Part shown: piece after piece, positions 13,643 through 21,389 of the stretch
Position numbering within the stretch: the first letter of the stretch is position 1
Layout of the letters: each line of letters begins with the position of its first letter
Source: SPCO01 sp964427285
GTDB lineage: Bacteria; Chloroflexota; Limnocylindria; Limnocylindrales; CSP1-4
Length of the DNA: 24,682 nt
Assembly: GCA_964427285.1 (NCBI GenBank)
Contig: CAYRTS010000044.1
Coordinates: forward strand, 1 to 24,682
Direction of reading: 5' to 3'
The notes under the pieces: model-generated
Database searches by the model: none
What the model was told of the DNA's origin: nothing
Seen by the model: only the letters and a program-made list of their open reading frames with translations
Program-made: the position numbers and the translations under genes

Positions 13643-15292
13643 ATGATCCAGGATCGAATCGGCCGGCAGCTGCCGGCGCTCGTCGTCGTCCTCGCATTGG
13701 TCGTCGGGGGGTGTGGCGCCTCGAGCGTCGTGCCATCGGCCAGCAGCGATGCGTCAACAGAAGCGGGTGCGCCCAAACTGGGCGGATCCATCGTCGTCGC
13801 GGTGGAAGGCGAGCCGGCGTCGATGGACCCGGCGTTCGACTATGACTTCGTCTCCGGGCTCGCGGTCGGCAGCGTCACCGAGCCCCTCCTGAAGTTCTGT
13901 AACAACGACCAGGAACTCTGCCCGAACCTGGCCGAGTCCTGGACCGTCAGCGCGGACGGCACGGTCTACACGCTCAAGATCCGTCAGGGTGTGAAGTTCC
14001 ACGATGGTTCGACCATGACCGTCGACGATGTCGTCTTCAGCCTGAACCGGATCCGCGATCCCAACCTGGGATCCTACGTCGGCTGGATGCTCGCCAAGGT
14101 CAGCGATGTGGCGGCGCCCGATGCCAGCACCGTCGTGATCACACTATCCGAACCGGATGCCCTACTGGAGTACGCGCTGGCGAGCACGGCGGCGCACGTC
14201 GTCAGCAAGGCGTTCGTCGAGGCCAACGGCGACAAGTACGGCAAGCCGGAAGTCGGTTCAATCGGAACCGGACCGTTCACATTCGTCGAATGGCAGACCG
14301 GCGACCACCAGACGATTGCCCGCTTCGACGATTACTGGAACAAGGCCAACGGCGGTCCCTACCTCGACCAGGTCACGATCAAGATCATCGCCGAGCCGAC
14401 GACCCGGGTCGCCGGGCTCCAGACGGGCGAGATCGACTTCATCATCAACAACATCCCGTCGGACCAGTACGCGACGGTCAGTGGCATCGCGGACGTGAGC
14501 CTCACGTTCACCGACTCGTACTACGGCGAGTGGATCACGTTCAACACGAAGAAGGCGCCGTTTGACAACGTGAAGATCCGCCAGGCGCTCAACTACGCGT
14601 TCGACAAGAAGGCCGTGCGCGAGCTGTTCTACGGTGCCGATGCGGATCCGACCAAGGCTACCCTCGTCAACCCGTCGCTGTGGACCTTCGAACAGGACGC
14701 CTGGCAGGCGGCCTGGGATCAGCTCCCGGCGTACGACCAGGACCTCACGAAGGCGAAGCAGCTGCTCGACGAGTCCGGCGTGGCCGACCAGCTCAATGGC
14801 ACAGAGATCGCTTACTACGAGTCGACCCCGTCGGTCAAGGGCGCCGCTGAGTCGTTCATTGACACCATGTCAAAGCTCGGGATCACGATCAAGGCCCGCA
14901 AGACGACCTACCAGGAGAGCGTCGCGATCCAGTTCGGGCCGCACGACGACTTTGACATCATGGTCGGGAGCTGGGGCTCGGACTTCCCCGATCCCTCCGG
15001 GAACCTTCGCCCCAACTTCGCCTCCGAGAACATCGTGGCCGGCGGGGCCAACGTGACCTCCTACGACAACCCCGAGGTCGATGCGCTGCTCGCGAAGCAG
15101 AACACCCTGGTCGACAAGGCCGAACGAGCCAGGCTCCTCATCGAGGCGCAGAAGCTGATCGCCGAGGACTCGGCGGTGATCGTCATCTCATACCCGGGGT
15201 GGCCGCTGGCGGTCAACAAGCGGCTGGCCGGGCAATCGGTCTCGTCGCTCTGGTACTGGGGGTCTCTCTTCAAGGACATGTACGTCAAGTAG
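13643..15292 (+). CDS. Peptide/opine/nickel-type ABC transporter substrate-binding lipoprotein (SBP family 5)
   Basis: A 549-aa extracytoplasmic binding protein. Residues 1-23 are a lipoprotein signal: charged MIQDRIGRQ, a hydrophobic stretch, then the lipobox VGGC with Cys24 as the lipidated residue, followed by a Ser-rich linker. The mature part starts GGSIVVAVEGEPASMDPAF, the family signature, then LAESWTVSADGTVYTLKIRQGVKFHDG and FNTKKAPFDNVKIRQALNYAFDKKAVRELFYG, all standard for DppA/OppA-type proteins. ATG 13643 has AGAGGGAG (13629-13636) correctly spaced; the frame is open upstream, but that part has no signal peptide. It is the first gene of the importer operon and should set its specificity; adjacent peptidase and amidase genes suggest short, perhaps proline-containing or amidated, peptides. 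Confidence 0.95.
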   Translation: MIQDRIGRQLPALVVVLALVVGGCGASSVVPSASSDASTEAGAPKLGGSIVVAVEGEPASMDPAFDYDFVSGLAVGSVTEPLLKFCNNDQELCPNLAESWTVSADGTVYTLKIRQGVKFHDGSTMTVDDVVFSLNRIRDPNLGSYVGWMLAKVSDVAAPDASTVVITLSEPDALLEYALASTAAHVVSKAFVEANGDKYGKPEVGSIGTGPFTFVEWQTGDHQTIARFDDYWNKANGGPYLDQVTIKIIAEPTTRVAGLQTGEIDFIINNIPSDQYATVSGIADVSLTFTDSYYGEWITFNTKKAPFDNVKIRQALNYAFDKKAVRELFYGADADPTKATLVNPSLWTFEQDAWQAAWDQLPAYDQDLTKAKQLLDESGVADQLNGTEIAYYESTPSVKGAAESFIDTMSKLGITIKARKTTYQESVAIQFGPHDDFDIMVGSWGSDFPDPSGNLRPNFASENIVAGGANVTSYDNPEVDALLAKQNTLVDKAERARLLIEAQKLIAEDSAVIVISYPGWPLAVNKRLAGQSVSSLWYWGSLFKDMYVK

Positions 15293-15320
15293 CGGGCGCT
15301 CGTCTCTGAACTGAACTCGA

Positions 15321-15347
15321 TCAGGCGGCCCGCCCGCGGCCGCCTGA
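15321..15347 (+). terminator. Intercistronic hairpin between binding-protein and permease genes
   Basis: TCAGGCGGCC (15321-15330) and GGCCGCCTGA (15338-15347) form a perfect 10-base GC-rich stem with a 7-base loop, 29 bases after the binding-protein stop. No T-tract follows, so partial termination or 3'-end protection is likelier than full termination; this would give more binding protein than permease, a common arrangement. The last stem base is the A of the permease ATG. Confidence 0.75.
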
Positions 15348-16303
15348 TGAAGGGAGACACGCAGATCGTCGCCTATGCGCTGCGGCGCCTGTTGGCGCTC
15401 GTCCCCGTGCTCCTGTTCGTCTCGTTCGTCTCCTTCGCGCTCGTTCGGCTCGCGCCGGGAGATCCGGTGCTCATCGTGCTCGGCGGCAGGAGGGTGGACC
15501 CCGCCCTGCTCGAGGTGCTGCGCCACCAGTTCGGCCTGGTCGGGGATCCCTTCACCCAGTACGTCGCCTGGCTGGGCCGTGCGCTACAGGGCGATCTCGG
15601 CGAGAGCTACCGACTCCGCCAGGATGTGGTGTCGCTGATTGCCGGGCGGCTGCCGCTGACCCTGCAGCTCGTGGGCCTGTCCATGCTGATCGCGGTCGTC
15701 GTGGCGATCCCGCTCGGCGTGATCCAGGCCCATCGACGGAACTCGGTCATCGACTACGTGGGAAGCCTGCTCGCCCTGATCGGCCTGAGCTCGCCGGTCT
15801 ATTTCACCGCGATCATCGGCGTCCTGGTGTTCGCGGTCGGGCTCGGCTGGCTGCCGGCCTTCGGGTCCGGCCGGGATCCGCTCGACCAGTTGCGTCATTT
15901 GATCCTGCCGGCGGTCGCGCTGGCCCTGGGGACGATTGCACTCACGTCCCGGATGACCCGGTCGGCGATGATCGAGGCGCTCAGCTCCGACTATATCGAG
16001 GCAGCTCGCGCAAAGGGCCTGCCGGAGCGCACGATCCTGGTCAAGCACGCGTTGCGGAATGCGCTCATCCCCGTGCTCACCGTGACCTCGCTGCAGGTCG
16101 GCTTCCTGATCGTCGGCAGCGTGCTGGTGGAGACGACCCTGGGCCTCGGAGGTCTGGGGAGTCTGATCACCGATGCGATCCAGAACCGCGACTACCCCGT
16201 GATCCAGGCGACCATCCTCCTCCTGACCGTGGCGTTCAGCCTCCTGAACCTGGCCACGGACCTCCTCTACGGCGTGATCGATCCGCGGATCCGCTACGAA
16301 TGA
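15347..16303 (+). CDS. Dipeptide/oligopeptide ABC transporter permease (DppB/OppB-like)
   Basis: A 318-aa membrane permease with six predicted helices. The N-terminal YALRRLLALVPVLLFVSFVSFALVRLAPGDP is the family opening, and residues around 215-235 (SSDYIEAARAKGLPERTILVKHALRNA) contain the EAA loop that contacts the ATPases. The start is unclear: ATG 15347 begins on the last base of a strong hairpin and has no ribosome site before it. A good AAGGGAG (15350-15356) lies just inside and is eight bases before ATC 15365, where homologues normally begin; no ATG, GTG or TTG is there. I give the ATG form and flag ATC initiation as possible. Its stop overlaps the next gene as ATGA. Confidence 0.93.
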   Translation: MKGDTQIVAYALRRLLALVPVLLFVSFVSFALVRLAPGDPVLIVLGGRRVDPALLEVLRHQFGLVGDPFTQYVAWLGRALQGDLGESYRLRQDVVSLIAGRLPLTLQLVGLSMLIAVVVAIPLGVIQAHRRNSVIDYVGSLLALIGLSSPVYFTAIIGVLVFAVGLGWLPAFGSGRDPLDQLRHLILPAVALALGTIALTSRMTRSAMIEALSSDYIEAARAKGLPERTILVKHALRNALIPVLTVTSLQVGFLIVGSVLVETTLGLGGLGSLITDAIQNRDYPVIQATILLLTVAFSLLNLATDLLYGVIDPRIRYE

Positions 16304-17175
16304 GAGCGGACACCATGCTCGTCCCTCGCGTGGGCCTCCTGTCCAGCGTCCGCCGCTCGCCGCTGGCCCGCAACCGGGCCGCGGTCGTGGGTCTCATCAT
16401 CCTTCTCCCGATCCTGGTCGCAACGGTGGCCCCGGGGATCCTCACCTCCCTCCAGCCGAACGCGCAGGACCTGTCGGCCTCCCTGAAGTTTCCGGACAGC
16501 CAGCACCTGCTGGGCACCGACAAGCTCGGACGCGACATCTGGACGCGGATCGTCTACGGCGCACAGCCGACCCTCCTCGGCGCGCTGGTCGTGGTGCTCA
16601 TCAGCGGCTTCATCGGGATCCCGCTGGGGCTGGTGGCCGGCTACTACGGCGGCCGGGTGGACGCGCTGATCATGCGCATCCTCGATGCCATGCTGGCCTT
16701 CCCGGCGCTGCTCCTGGCGATTCTCGTCGTGGCCACCTTCGGTCGGGGGCTGGGCACCGTGGTCGTGGCCCTCGGCGTCATCTACGTGCCGGCCATGGCT
16801 CGCCTGATCCGGAGCGTGACCATGGTCCAGCGCTCCCTGGCATACGTCGATGCGGCGCGCGCGCTGGGCTTCTCGGATGCCCGGATCCTCTTCCGGCACA
16901 TCCTGCCGAACCTTGTCGCGGCGGTCGTCGTCCAATCCACGATCGACCTCGCCTACGCCATCCTGGACATCGCCGCGCTCAGTTTCCTGGGCCTGGGTCA
17001 GCAGCCACCCGATCCGGACTGGGGCTCGATGCTGTCCGACGGCCGGGCCTATCTCCTCCAGAACGCCTGGCCCGCGCTGTCCGCCGGGTTCTCCATCATG
17101 CTCACGGTGATCAGCTTCAACCTCGTCGGGGACGGCCTCCGTTCGCAGCTCGACCCGCGCGAACGGGAGCGCTGA
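16300..17175 (+). CDS. Dipeptide/oligopeptide ABC transporter permease (DppC/OppC-like)
   Basis: A 291-aa partner permease. It has an N-terminal cytoplasmic tail, the first helix AAVVGLIILLPILVATVAPGIL, the family segment HLLGTDKLGRDIWTRIVYGAQPTLLGAL (start of the transmembrane domain), and the EAA loop YVDAARALGFSDARILFRHILPN, followed by AALSFLGLGQQPPDPDWGSML, characteristic of DppC-type subunits. ATG 16300 overlaps the preceding TGA by four bases. There is also ATG 16315 six codons later, but the overlap supports the first. It forms a heterodimer with the preceding permease. Confidence 0.94.
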   Translation: MRADTMLVPRVGLLSSVRRSPLARNRAAVVGLIILLPILVATVAPGILTSLQPNAQDLSASLKFPDSQHLLGTDKLGRDIWTRIVYGAQPTLLGALVVVLISGFIGIPLGLVAGYYGGRVDALIMRILDAMLAFPALLLAILVVATFGRGLGTVVVALGVIYVPAMARLIRSVTMVQRSLAYVDAARALGFSDARILFRHILPNLVAAVVVQSTIDLAYAILDIAALSFLGLGQQPPDPDWGSMLSDGRAYLLQNAWPALSAGFSIMLTVISFNLVGDGLRSQLDPRERER

Positions 17176-17176
17176 G

Positions 17177-18307
17177 ATGCCGACGGGATCAACCCGCGCG
17201 AGCGGCGCGATCGCCCCGTGGGGCCGGGACCGTGCCGTCAGGGACCGTGCCGTCAGGGCCGGTACGCCGCTGCTGCCCGGTGCGCCGCTGCTGCCCGGTG
17301 CGCCGCTGCTGGAGATCCGCGGGCTGGACGTGGAGTTCCGCACATCCGCGGGACGTGTCCGCGCCGTGAACGGCTTGGACCTGGACGTCCGGGCCGGCGA
17401 GATGGTGGGCCTGGTCGGCGAATCCGGTTCGGGCAAGAGCGTGACGAGTCGCGCGGTCATGGGGCTGCTGCCGCCCCGCACAAGCACGATCCGCGGCAGC
17501 ATCCTGCTGGGTGACGATGAACTTGTGGGGCTCCCCGAACGGACCTACCGACGCGTTCGCGGTGAGCGGATCGCGATGATCTTCCAGGACCCGATGACCG
17601 CCCTCGACCCGCTGTACACGGCCGGGGAGCAAGTGTCCGAGGCGCTCCGGTTCCACTTCGGCCTGGGGCGTGACGCCGCCCGCGCGCGTATCCGCGAACT
17701 CTTCGGGCAGGTGGGACTCGGCGAGCCGGACAAGATGATCGACGCCTACCCCCACCAGCTGTCGGGTGGCATGCGCCAGCGGGTCATGATCGCCATGGCC
17801 ATCGCCTGCGAGCCTGAGTTGCTGATCGCCGACGAGCCGACCACGGCGCTCGACGTGACGATCCAGGCGCAGATTTTGGAGCTCCTCCGGGACCTCGTGC
17901 GCGAACGCGGGATGGCCCTGCTGCTCATCACCCACGACCTGGGCGTGGTCCAGGAGTTGTGCGAGCGGGCGGTTGTCCTGTACGCGGGCCGGGTGGCCGA
18001 AACGGCACCCGTCGCGGACCTGTTCGCGGCACCCCGCCACCCGTACACGGCCGGGCTCGCCGCGTCCATCCTGAGCATCGGTGCGCGCCGTCGCCGCCTC
18101 CCGCAGATCCCGGGAACGCCACCCGACCCAGCATCGCTCCCGGCCGGATGCGCCTTCGCCCCGCGCTGTCCGGCGGCGCTTGATCGTTGTCGTGAAGAGC
18201 GGCCGGAGCCGACCGAGCTGGCCGTGGGCCGTGCGGCGGCGTGTCATCGGAGCCAGGAGCTTGGCGCCGGGCTCATCCTCAACTGGGGCGAAGGGAGTTC
18301 GGGATGA
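17177..18307 (+). CDS. ABC transporter ATP-binding protein (DppD/OppD-like)
   Basis: A 376-aa nucleotide-binding subunit. Walker A GESGSGKS is at residues 81-88, the Q-loop is in IFQDPMTALDPLY, the signature is LSGGMRQR, Walker B LLIADEPTTALD, and the H-loop ITHDLGVVQELC. The C-terminal extension HPYTAGL...CAFAPRCPAALDRC is the Opp/Dpp-specific region, with Cys residues that in some relatives bind an Fe-S cluster. The N-terminus is about 35 residues longer than usual: two RDRAV units and three copies of a GAPLLP-like hexapeptide precede the first strand LLEIRGLDVEF. ATG 17177 follows the permease stop by one base, with GGGAG upstream. The last four bases overlap the next start as ATGA. Confidence 0.94.
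   Translation: MPTGSTRASGAIAPWGRDRAVRDRAVRAGTPLLPGAPLLPGAPLLEIRGLDVEFRTSAGRVRAVNGLDLDVRAGEMVGLVGESGSGKSVTSRAVMGLLPPRTSTIRGSILLGDDELVGLPERTYRRVRGERIAMIFQDPMTALDPLYTAGEQVSEALRFHFGLGRDAARARIRELFGQVGLGEPDKMIDAYPHQLSGGMRQRVMIAMAIACEPELLIADEPTTALDVTIQAQILELLRDLVRERGMALLLITHDLGVVQELCERAVVLYAGRVAETAPVADLFAAPRHPYTAGLAASILSIGARRRRLPQIPGTPPDPASLPAGCAFAPRCPAALDRCREERPEPTELAVGRAAACHRSQELGAGLILNWGEGSSG
17226..17312 (+). repeat. In-frame tandem repeats in the N-terminal extension of the ATPase
   Basis: Two exact 15-base copies (GGGACCGTGCCGTCA at 17226-17240 and 17241-17255) are followed by nearly three 18-base copies (units beginning 17261, 17279 and 17297, differing by one base). Both unit lengths are multiples of three, so copy-number change keeps the frame. 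Confidence 0.85.
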
Positions 18308-19386
18308 GCAACGACTGGACGATCGACCCGGCACTCGGCGCGCGGGAGGGGTTCGTTGAGTTCGAGGGCCTCCGAACCTGGTATGCGGTGGTCGGCGACG
18401 AGGCCGCCGAGCGGGCCGCCGGGAACGCGCCACTCCTGCTCCTCCACGGTGGTCCGGGGGCCGCGCACGACTACCTGGAGTCGATGGCGGCCCTCGCCGC
18501 GACCGGACGCCGGGTGATCTTCTACGACCAGCAGGGCTGCGGGAACTCGGACCAGCCCGACGACCCGGCGCGCTGGACGGTCGACTTCTACGTGCGCGAA
18601 CTCGCCGTGATCCGCCGCGCGCTGGGGCTGGAGCGCTGCCACATCCTGGGCCAGAGCTGGGGCGGGATGCTGCTCATGGAGTACCTGGTCACCCGACCCG
18701 ATGGCATCGTCTCCGCGATCATTGCCAGCTCTCCGGCGAGCATGCCGATGTGGATCGCGGAGACCGGGCGGCAGCGGGCGGCGTTGCCGGCGGACGTCGT
18801 GTCGACGCTGGAGCGCCATGAAGCGGCCGGCACCTGGGACGACCCGGAGTACGAGGCGGCCGTGGGTGTCTTCTACGAGCGCCACCTATGCCGGGTCGTG
18901 CCCAACCCCGAATTCGTCACGCGCTCGTTCGCCAAACTTGCGCGCAACCCACAGGTCTACCGCACGATGAACGGCCCGACCGAATTCCACGTCGTGGGGA
19001 CGCTGAAGGACTGGGAGATCCTCTCGCGGTTGGGACCGGTGGACGAGCCGATCCTGCTGACGAGCGGCCGGCACGACGAGGCCACCCCCGTCCAGATGGC
19101 GGCGATCGCCGCCCGGATTCCGCAGGCCGAATGGGTCCTGTTCGAGTCGAGCGGCCACCTGTCCCACGCGGAGGAGCCGGATCGATACATGGCAGCCGTG
19201 GGCGACTTCCTCGCCCGGGCGGAGGCGGGACAGGCTCGACGCCGGGCCGACGCGGGGGCCGACGCCCAGGTGCTCGTCCGCGCCGAGGCGCCCGTCCACA
19301 GCCAGGTGCCCGCCGCCGCGGACCCGATCGGCCTGGCCCGCTCGGCCGGGCTGGGTCGCCTCACCGGCCGAGCGGGCGGCGCGTGA
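18304..19386 (+). CDS. Proline-iminopeptidase-like alpha/beta hydrolase (S33 family)
   Basis: A 360-aa cytoplasmic serine hydrolase; no signal peptide. HGGPG at 48-52 is the oxyanion motif typical of prolyl iminopeptidases and L-amino-acid amidases, YDQQGCGNSD follows, GQSWGG (116-121) holds nucleophile Ser118, and TSGRHDEATP and SSGHLSHAEEP hold the probable Asp258 and His285. ATG 18304 overlaps the preceding stop as ATGA, with GGGAG upstream. Residues after about 303 are an Ala/Arg/Gly-rich tail of some 55 residues not found in the core family. It lies between the two ATPase genes of the importer, so it probably trims incoming N-terminal-Pro peptides or hydrolyses amino-acid amides. Its stop overlaps the next gene as GTGA. 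Confidence 0.9.
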   Translation: MSNDWTIDPALGAREGFVEFEGLRTWYAVVGDEAAERAAGNAPLLLLHGGPGAAHDYLESMAALAATGRRVIFYDQQGCGNSDQPDDPARWTVDFYVRELAVIRRALGLERCHILGQSWGGMLLMEYLVTRPDGIVSAIIASSPASMPMWIAETGRQRAALPADVVSTLERHEAAGTWDDPEYEAAVGVFYERHLCRVVPNPEFVTRSFAKLARNPQVYRTMNGPTEFHVVGTLKDWEILSRLGPVDEPILLTSGRHDEATPVQMAAIAARIPQAEWVLFESSGHLSHAEEPDRYMAAVGDFLARAEAGQARRRADAGADAQVLVRAEAPVHSQVPAAADPIGLARSAGLGRLTGRAGGA

Positions 19387-20393
19387 CCGGTTCCCCAGGC
19401 GGCGCCGCCAACGAGGCCGGCGTGCTGCTCAGCGTTCGCGATCTCGTGGTGACCTACCCGGGGTCGTGGCGCTTGGCGGATCGCCTGCGCGGACGCCCGC
19501 GGTCCGACTTCGCGGCCGTTCGTGGCGTGGACCTCACGATCCGGCGGGGCGAGACGCTGGCGCTCGTCGGGGAGTCCGGCTCAGGCAAGACCACCGCGGG
19601 CCGGGCGATCATCCGGTTGGTCGAGGCGACGTCCGGGACCGTGATGTTCGACGGGATCGATGTTCGGGCCACCTCCAGCACTGAGCTGCGGCGCCTTCGT
19701 GAGCGCATCCAGATCGTGTTCCAGGACCCATATTCCAGCCTCAACCCGCGGATCGCGGTCGGTGCCGCCATCGAAGAGGTGCTCGTGGTGCACCGGATCG
19801 GCGCGAGTGCGGCCGAGCGACGGGAGCGTGTCGCGGCGCTGCTGGCGGACGTCGGTCTCGGCGTCGAGCATTTCGGGCGCTACCCGCACGAGCTCTCAGG
19901 GGGACAGCGACAGCGGGTTGGGATCGCCCGGGCGCTTGCGGTCGGCCCGGAGCTGCTGATCCTCGACGAGCCCGTCAGCGCCCTCGATGTCTCCGTCCAG
20001 GCCCAGATCGTTAACCTCCTGGACGACCTCCAGGAGGAGCATGGGCTGGCGTATTTGTTCATCGCGCATGACCTCGCCGTCGTCCATCACATCGCCGACC
20101 GCGTGGCCGTGATGTATCTCGGCGAGATCGTCGAGGAGGGCCGTGTCGACGAGCTCTTTGCCGACCCTCGCCACCCCTACACCCGCGCGCTGCTCGCGTC
20201 GATCCCGGGCGCTCGACCCGGCCGCGAACGGGCTCGGGGTGAGCTTCGGCTCGACCTTGCGGCGGGTCCTGGCTGTCCCTTTCGCAACCGCTGCCCGGAG
20301 CGTCACGACCGGTGCGAGGTCAGGCCGCCGTACGTCGAGCTCGCCGACGGCCGGCGGAGTCGGTGTTGGCTGGAGACGGAGGAATCGGCATGA
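19383..20393 (+). CDS. ABC transporter ATP-binding protein (DppF/OppF-like)
   Basis: A 336-aa second nucleotide-binding subunit. Walker A GESGSGKT at 63-70, FQDPYSSLNPR (Q-loop), LSGGQRQR signature, LLILDEPVSALD Walker B, and IAHDLAVVHHIADRVAVMYLGEIVE with the H-loop. The C-terminal region HPYTRALLASIPG followed by CPFRNRCPERHDRC is the Dpp/Opp-specific Cys-containing end. The start is GTG 19383, which overlaps the peptidase TGA as GTGA; the same frame is open for about 500 bases upstream, but that is a shadow of the peptidase gene. The DPYSSLNPR form after the Q-loop marks it as the F-type partner of the D-type ATPase upstream. Confidence 0.94.
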   Translation: MTGSPGGAANEAGVLLSVRDLVVTYPGSWRLADRLRGRPRSDFAAVRGVDLTIRRGETLALVGESGSGKTTAGRAIIRLVEATSGTVMFDGIDVRATSSTELRRLRERIQIVFQDPYSSLNPRIAVGAAIEEVLVVHRIGASAAERRERVAALLADVGLGVEHFGRYPHELSGGQRQRVGIARALAVGPELLILDEPVSALDVSVQAQIVNLLDDLQEEHGLAYLFIAHDLAVVHHIADRVAVMYLGEIVEEGRVDELFADPRHPYTRALLASIPGARPGRERARGELRLDLAAGPGCPFRNRCPERHDRCEVRPPYVELADGRRSRCWLETEESA

Positions 20394-21319
20394 GCCGTTC
20401 GCCATTTCACGTTCGTCGCGACCAGTTCCACCTCGCCTGGGACGGCTCGCTCGAGCCCGTCCTGCGCGTGGGCGATGGCGACGAGGTCGAATTCGATGCG
20501 CTGGACGCGTCGTGCGGCCAGATCACCGCCTCGTCGACCGTGGCCGACCTCGGCGCGCTCGACTTCTCGCGCGTCGACCAGGTCTGCGGCCCGGTCCACG
20601 TGGACGGGGCGATGCCCGGGGACACATTGCAGGTGGAGCTCCTCGATTTCGCTCCAGGCGATTGGGGCTGGACGGCGAGCATCCCCGGGTTCGGCCTCCT
20701 GGCCGATGAGTTCCCCGATGGCGCGCTTCGAATCACGCGGCTGAGCGGCGGCGCTGGCGAGTTTCTGCCCGGGATCCGAATCCCGCTCGCTCCCTTCTGC
20801 GGGGAGCTGGGCGTGGCCCCGACCGGTGAGCCGCGTTCCACGATCCCCCCGACGGAGCTGGGCGGAAACATGGACACCCGTCACCTCACCGCGGGGTCAG
20901 TGCTGTGGCTGCCCGTCGCGGTCCCAGGGGCGCTGTTCAGCCTGGGCGATGGCCACGCCGCCCAGGGCGATGGCGAGGTATGCGGCACCGCGATCGAGAC
21001 GCCGATGCGCGCTCGTGTCCGTTTGAGCGTTCGAAGGGACGTCCGCGTCACCGCACCGGAGTTCCGGACGGCAGGGCCCCTGGGTCCCTCGACCAACACC
21101 GCCGGCTGGTATGCGGCGGACGGGGTCGGGCCGGACCTGATGATCGCGGCCCGCGATGCCGTCCGCCGGATGATCGACCGGCTCGGGGCCGAGCACGGTC
21201 TCGCCGGGCTCGACGCATACCTGCTCCTGAGCGTCGCCGGCGACCTGCGGATCAGTGAGATCGTGGACCAGCCGAACTGGATCGTAACGGCGTACTGCCC
21301 CCGATCCATTTTCGGCTGA
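20390..21319 (+). CDS. Acetamidase/formamidase family amidohydrolase
   Basis: A 309-aa protein of the FmdA/AmdA family, which hydrolyses formamide or short aliphatic amides to ammonia and the acid. Visible family segments: HLAWDGSLEPVLRVGDGDEVEFDALDAS at the N-terminus, GPVHVDGAMPGDTLQVEL, PPTELGGNMDTRHLTAGSVLWLPVAVPGALFSLGDGHAAQGDGEVCG (the metal and active-site core with NMD, H and DGHAAQGDGE), and DAYLLLSVAGDLRISEIVD. ATG 20390 overlaps the ATPase stop as ATGA, with GGAGG upstream. As last gene of the importer operon it may release ammonia from amides derived from imported peptides. The length is normal. Confidence 0.93.
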   Translation: MSRSPFHVRRDQFHLAWDGSLEPVLRVGDGDEVEFDALDASCGQITASSTVADLGALDFSRVDQVCGPVHVDGAMPGDTLQVELLDFAPGDWGWTASIPGFGLLADEFPDGALRITRLSGGAGEFLPGIRIPLAPFCGELGVAPTGEPRSTIPPTELGGNMDTRHLTAGSVLWLPVAVPGALFSLGDGHAAQGDGEVCGTAIETPMRARVRLSVRRDVRVTAPEFRTAGPLGPSTNTAGWYAADGVGPDLMIAARDAVRRMIDRLGAEHGLAGLDAYLLLSVAGDLRISEIVDQPNWIVTAYCPRSIFG

Positions 21320-21389
21320 GTCACCCGGGTAGTGCAGGTGGGCACATCCGAGCGACGTGGGTGGACCCCATGACGCCAGGAAGTGCCGA

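Noticed and set aside
13099..13845. Plus-strand open frame in the gap before the binding-protein gene
   Set aside because: No ribosome site or domain, and it runs into the binding-protein gene out of frame; treated as non-coding.
16294..17502. A 402-codon minus-strand open frame across the permease/ATPase junction
   Set aside because: Antisense to two conserved genes; its GSSGAPG repeats are only the reverse image of the ATPase repeat DNA.
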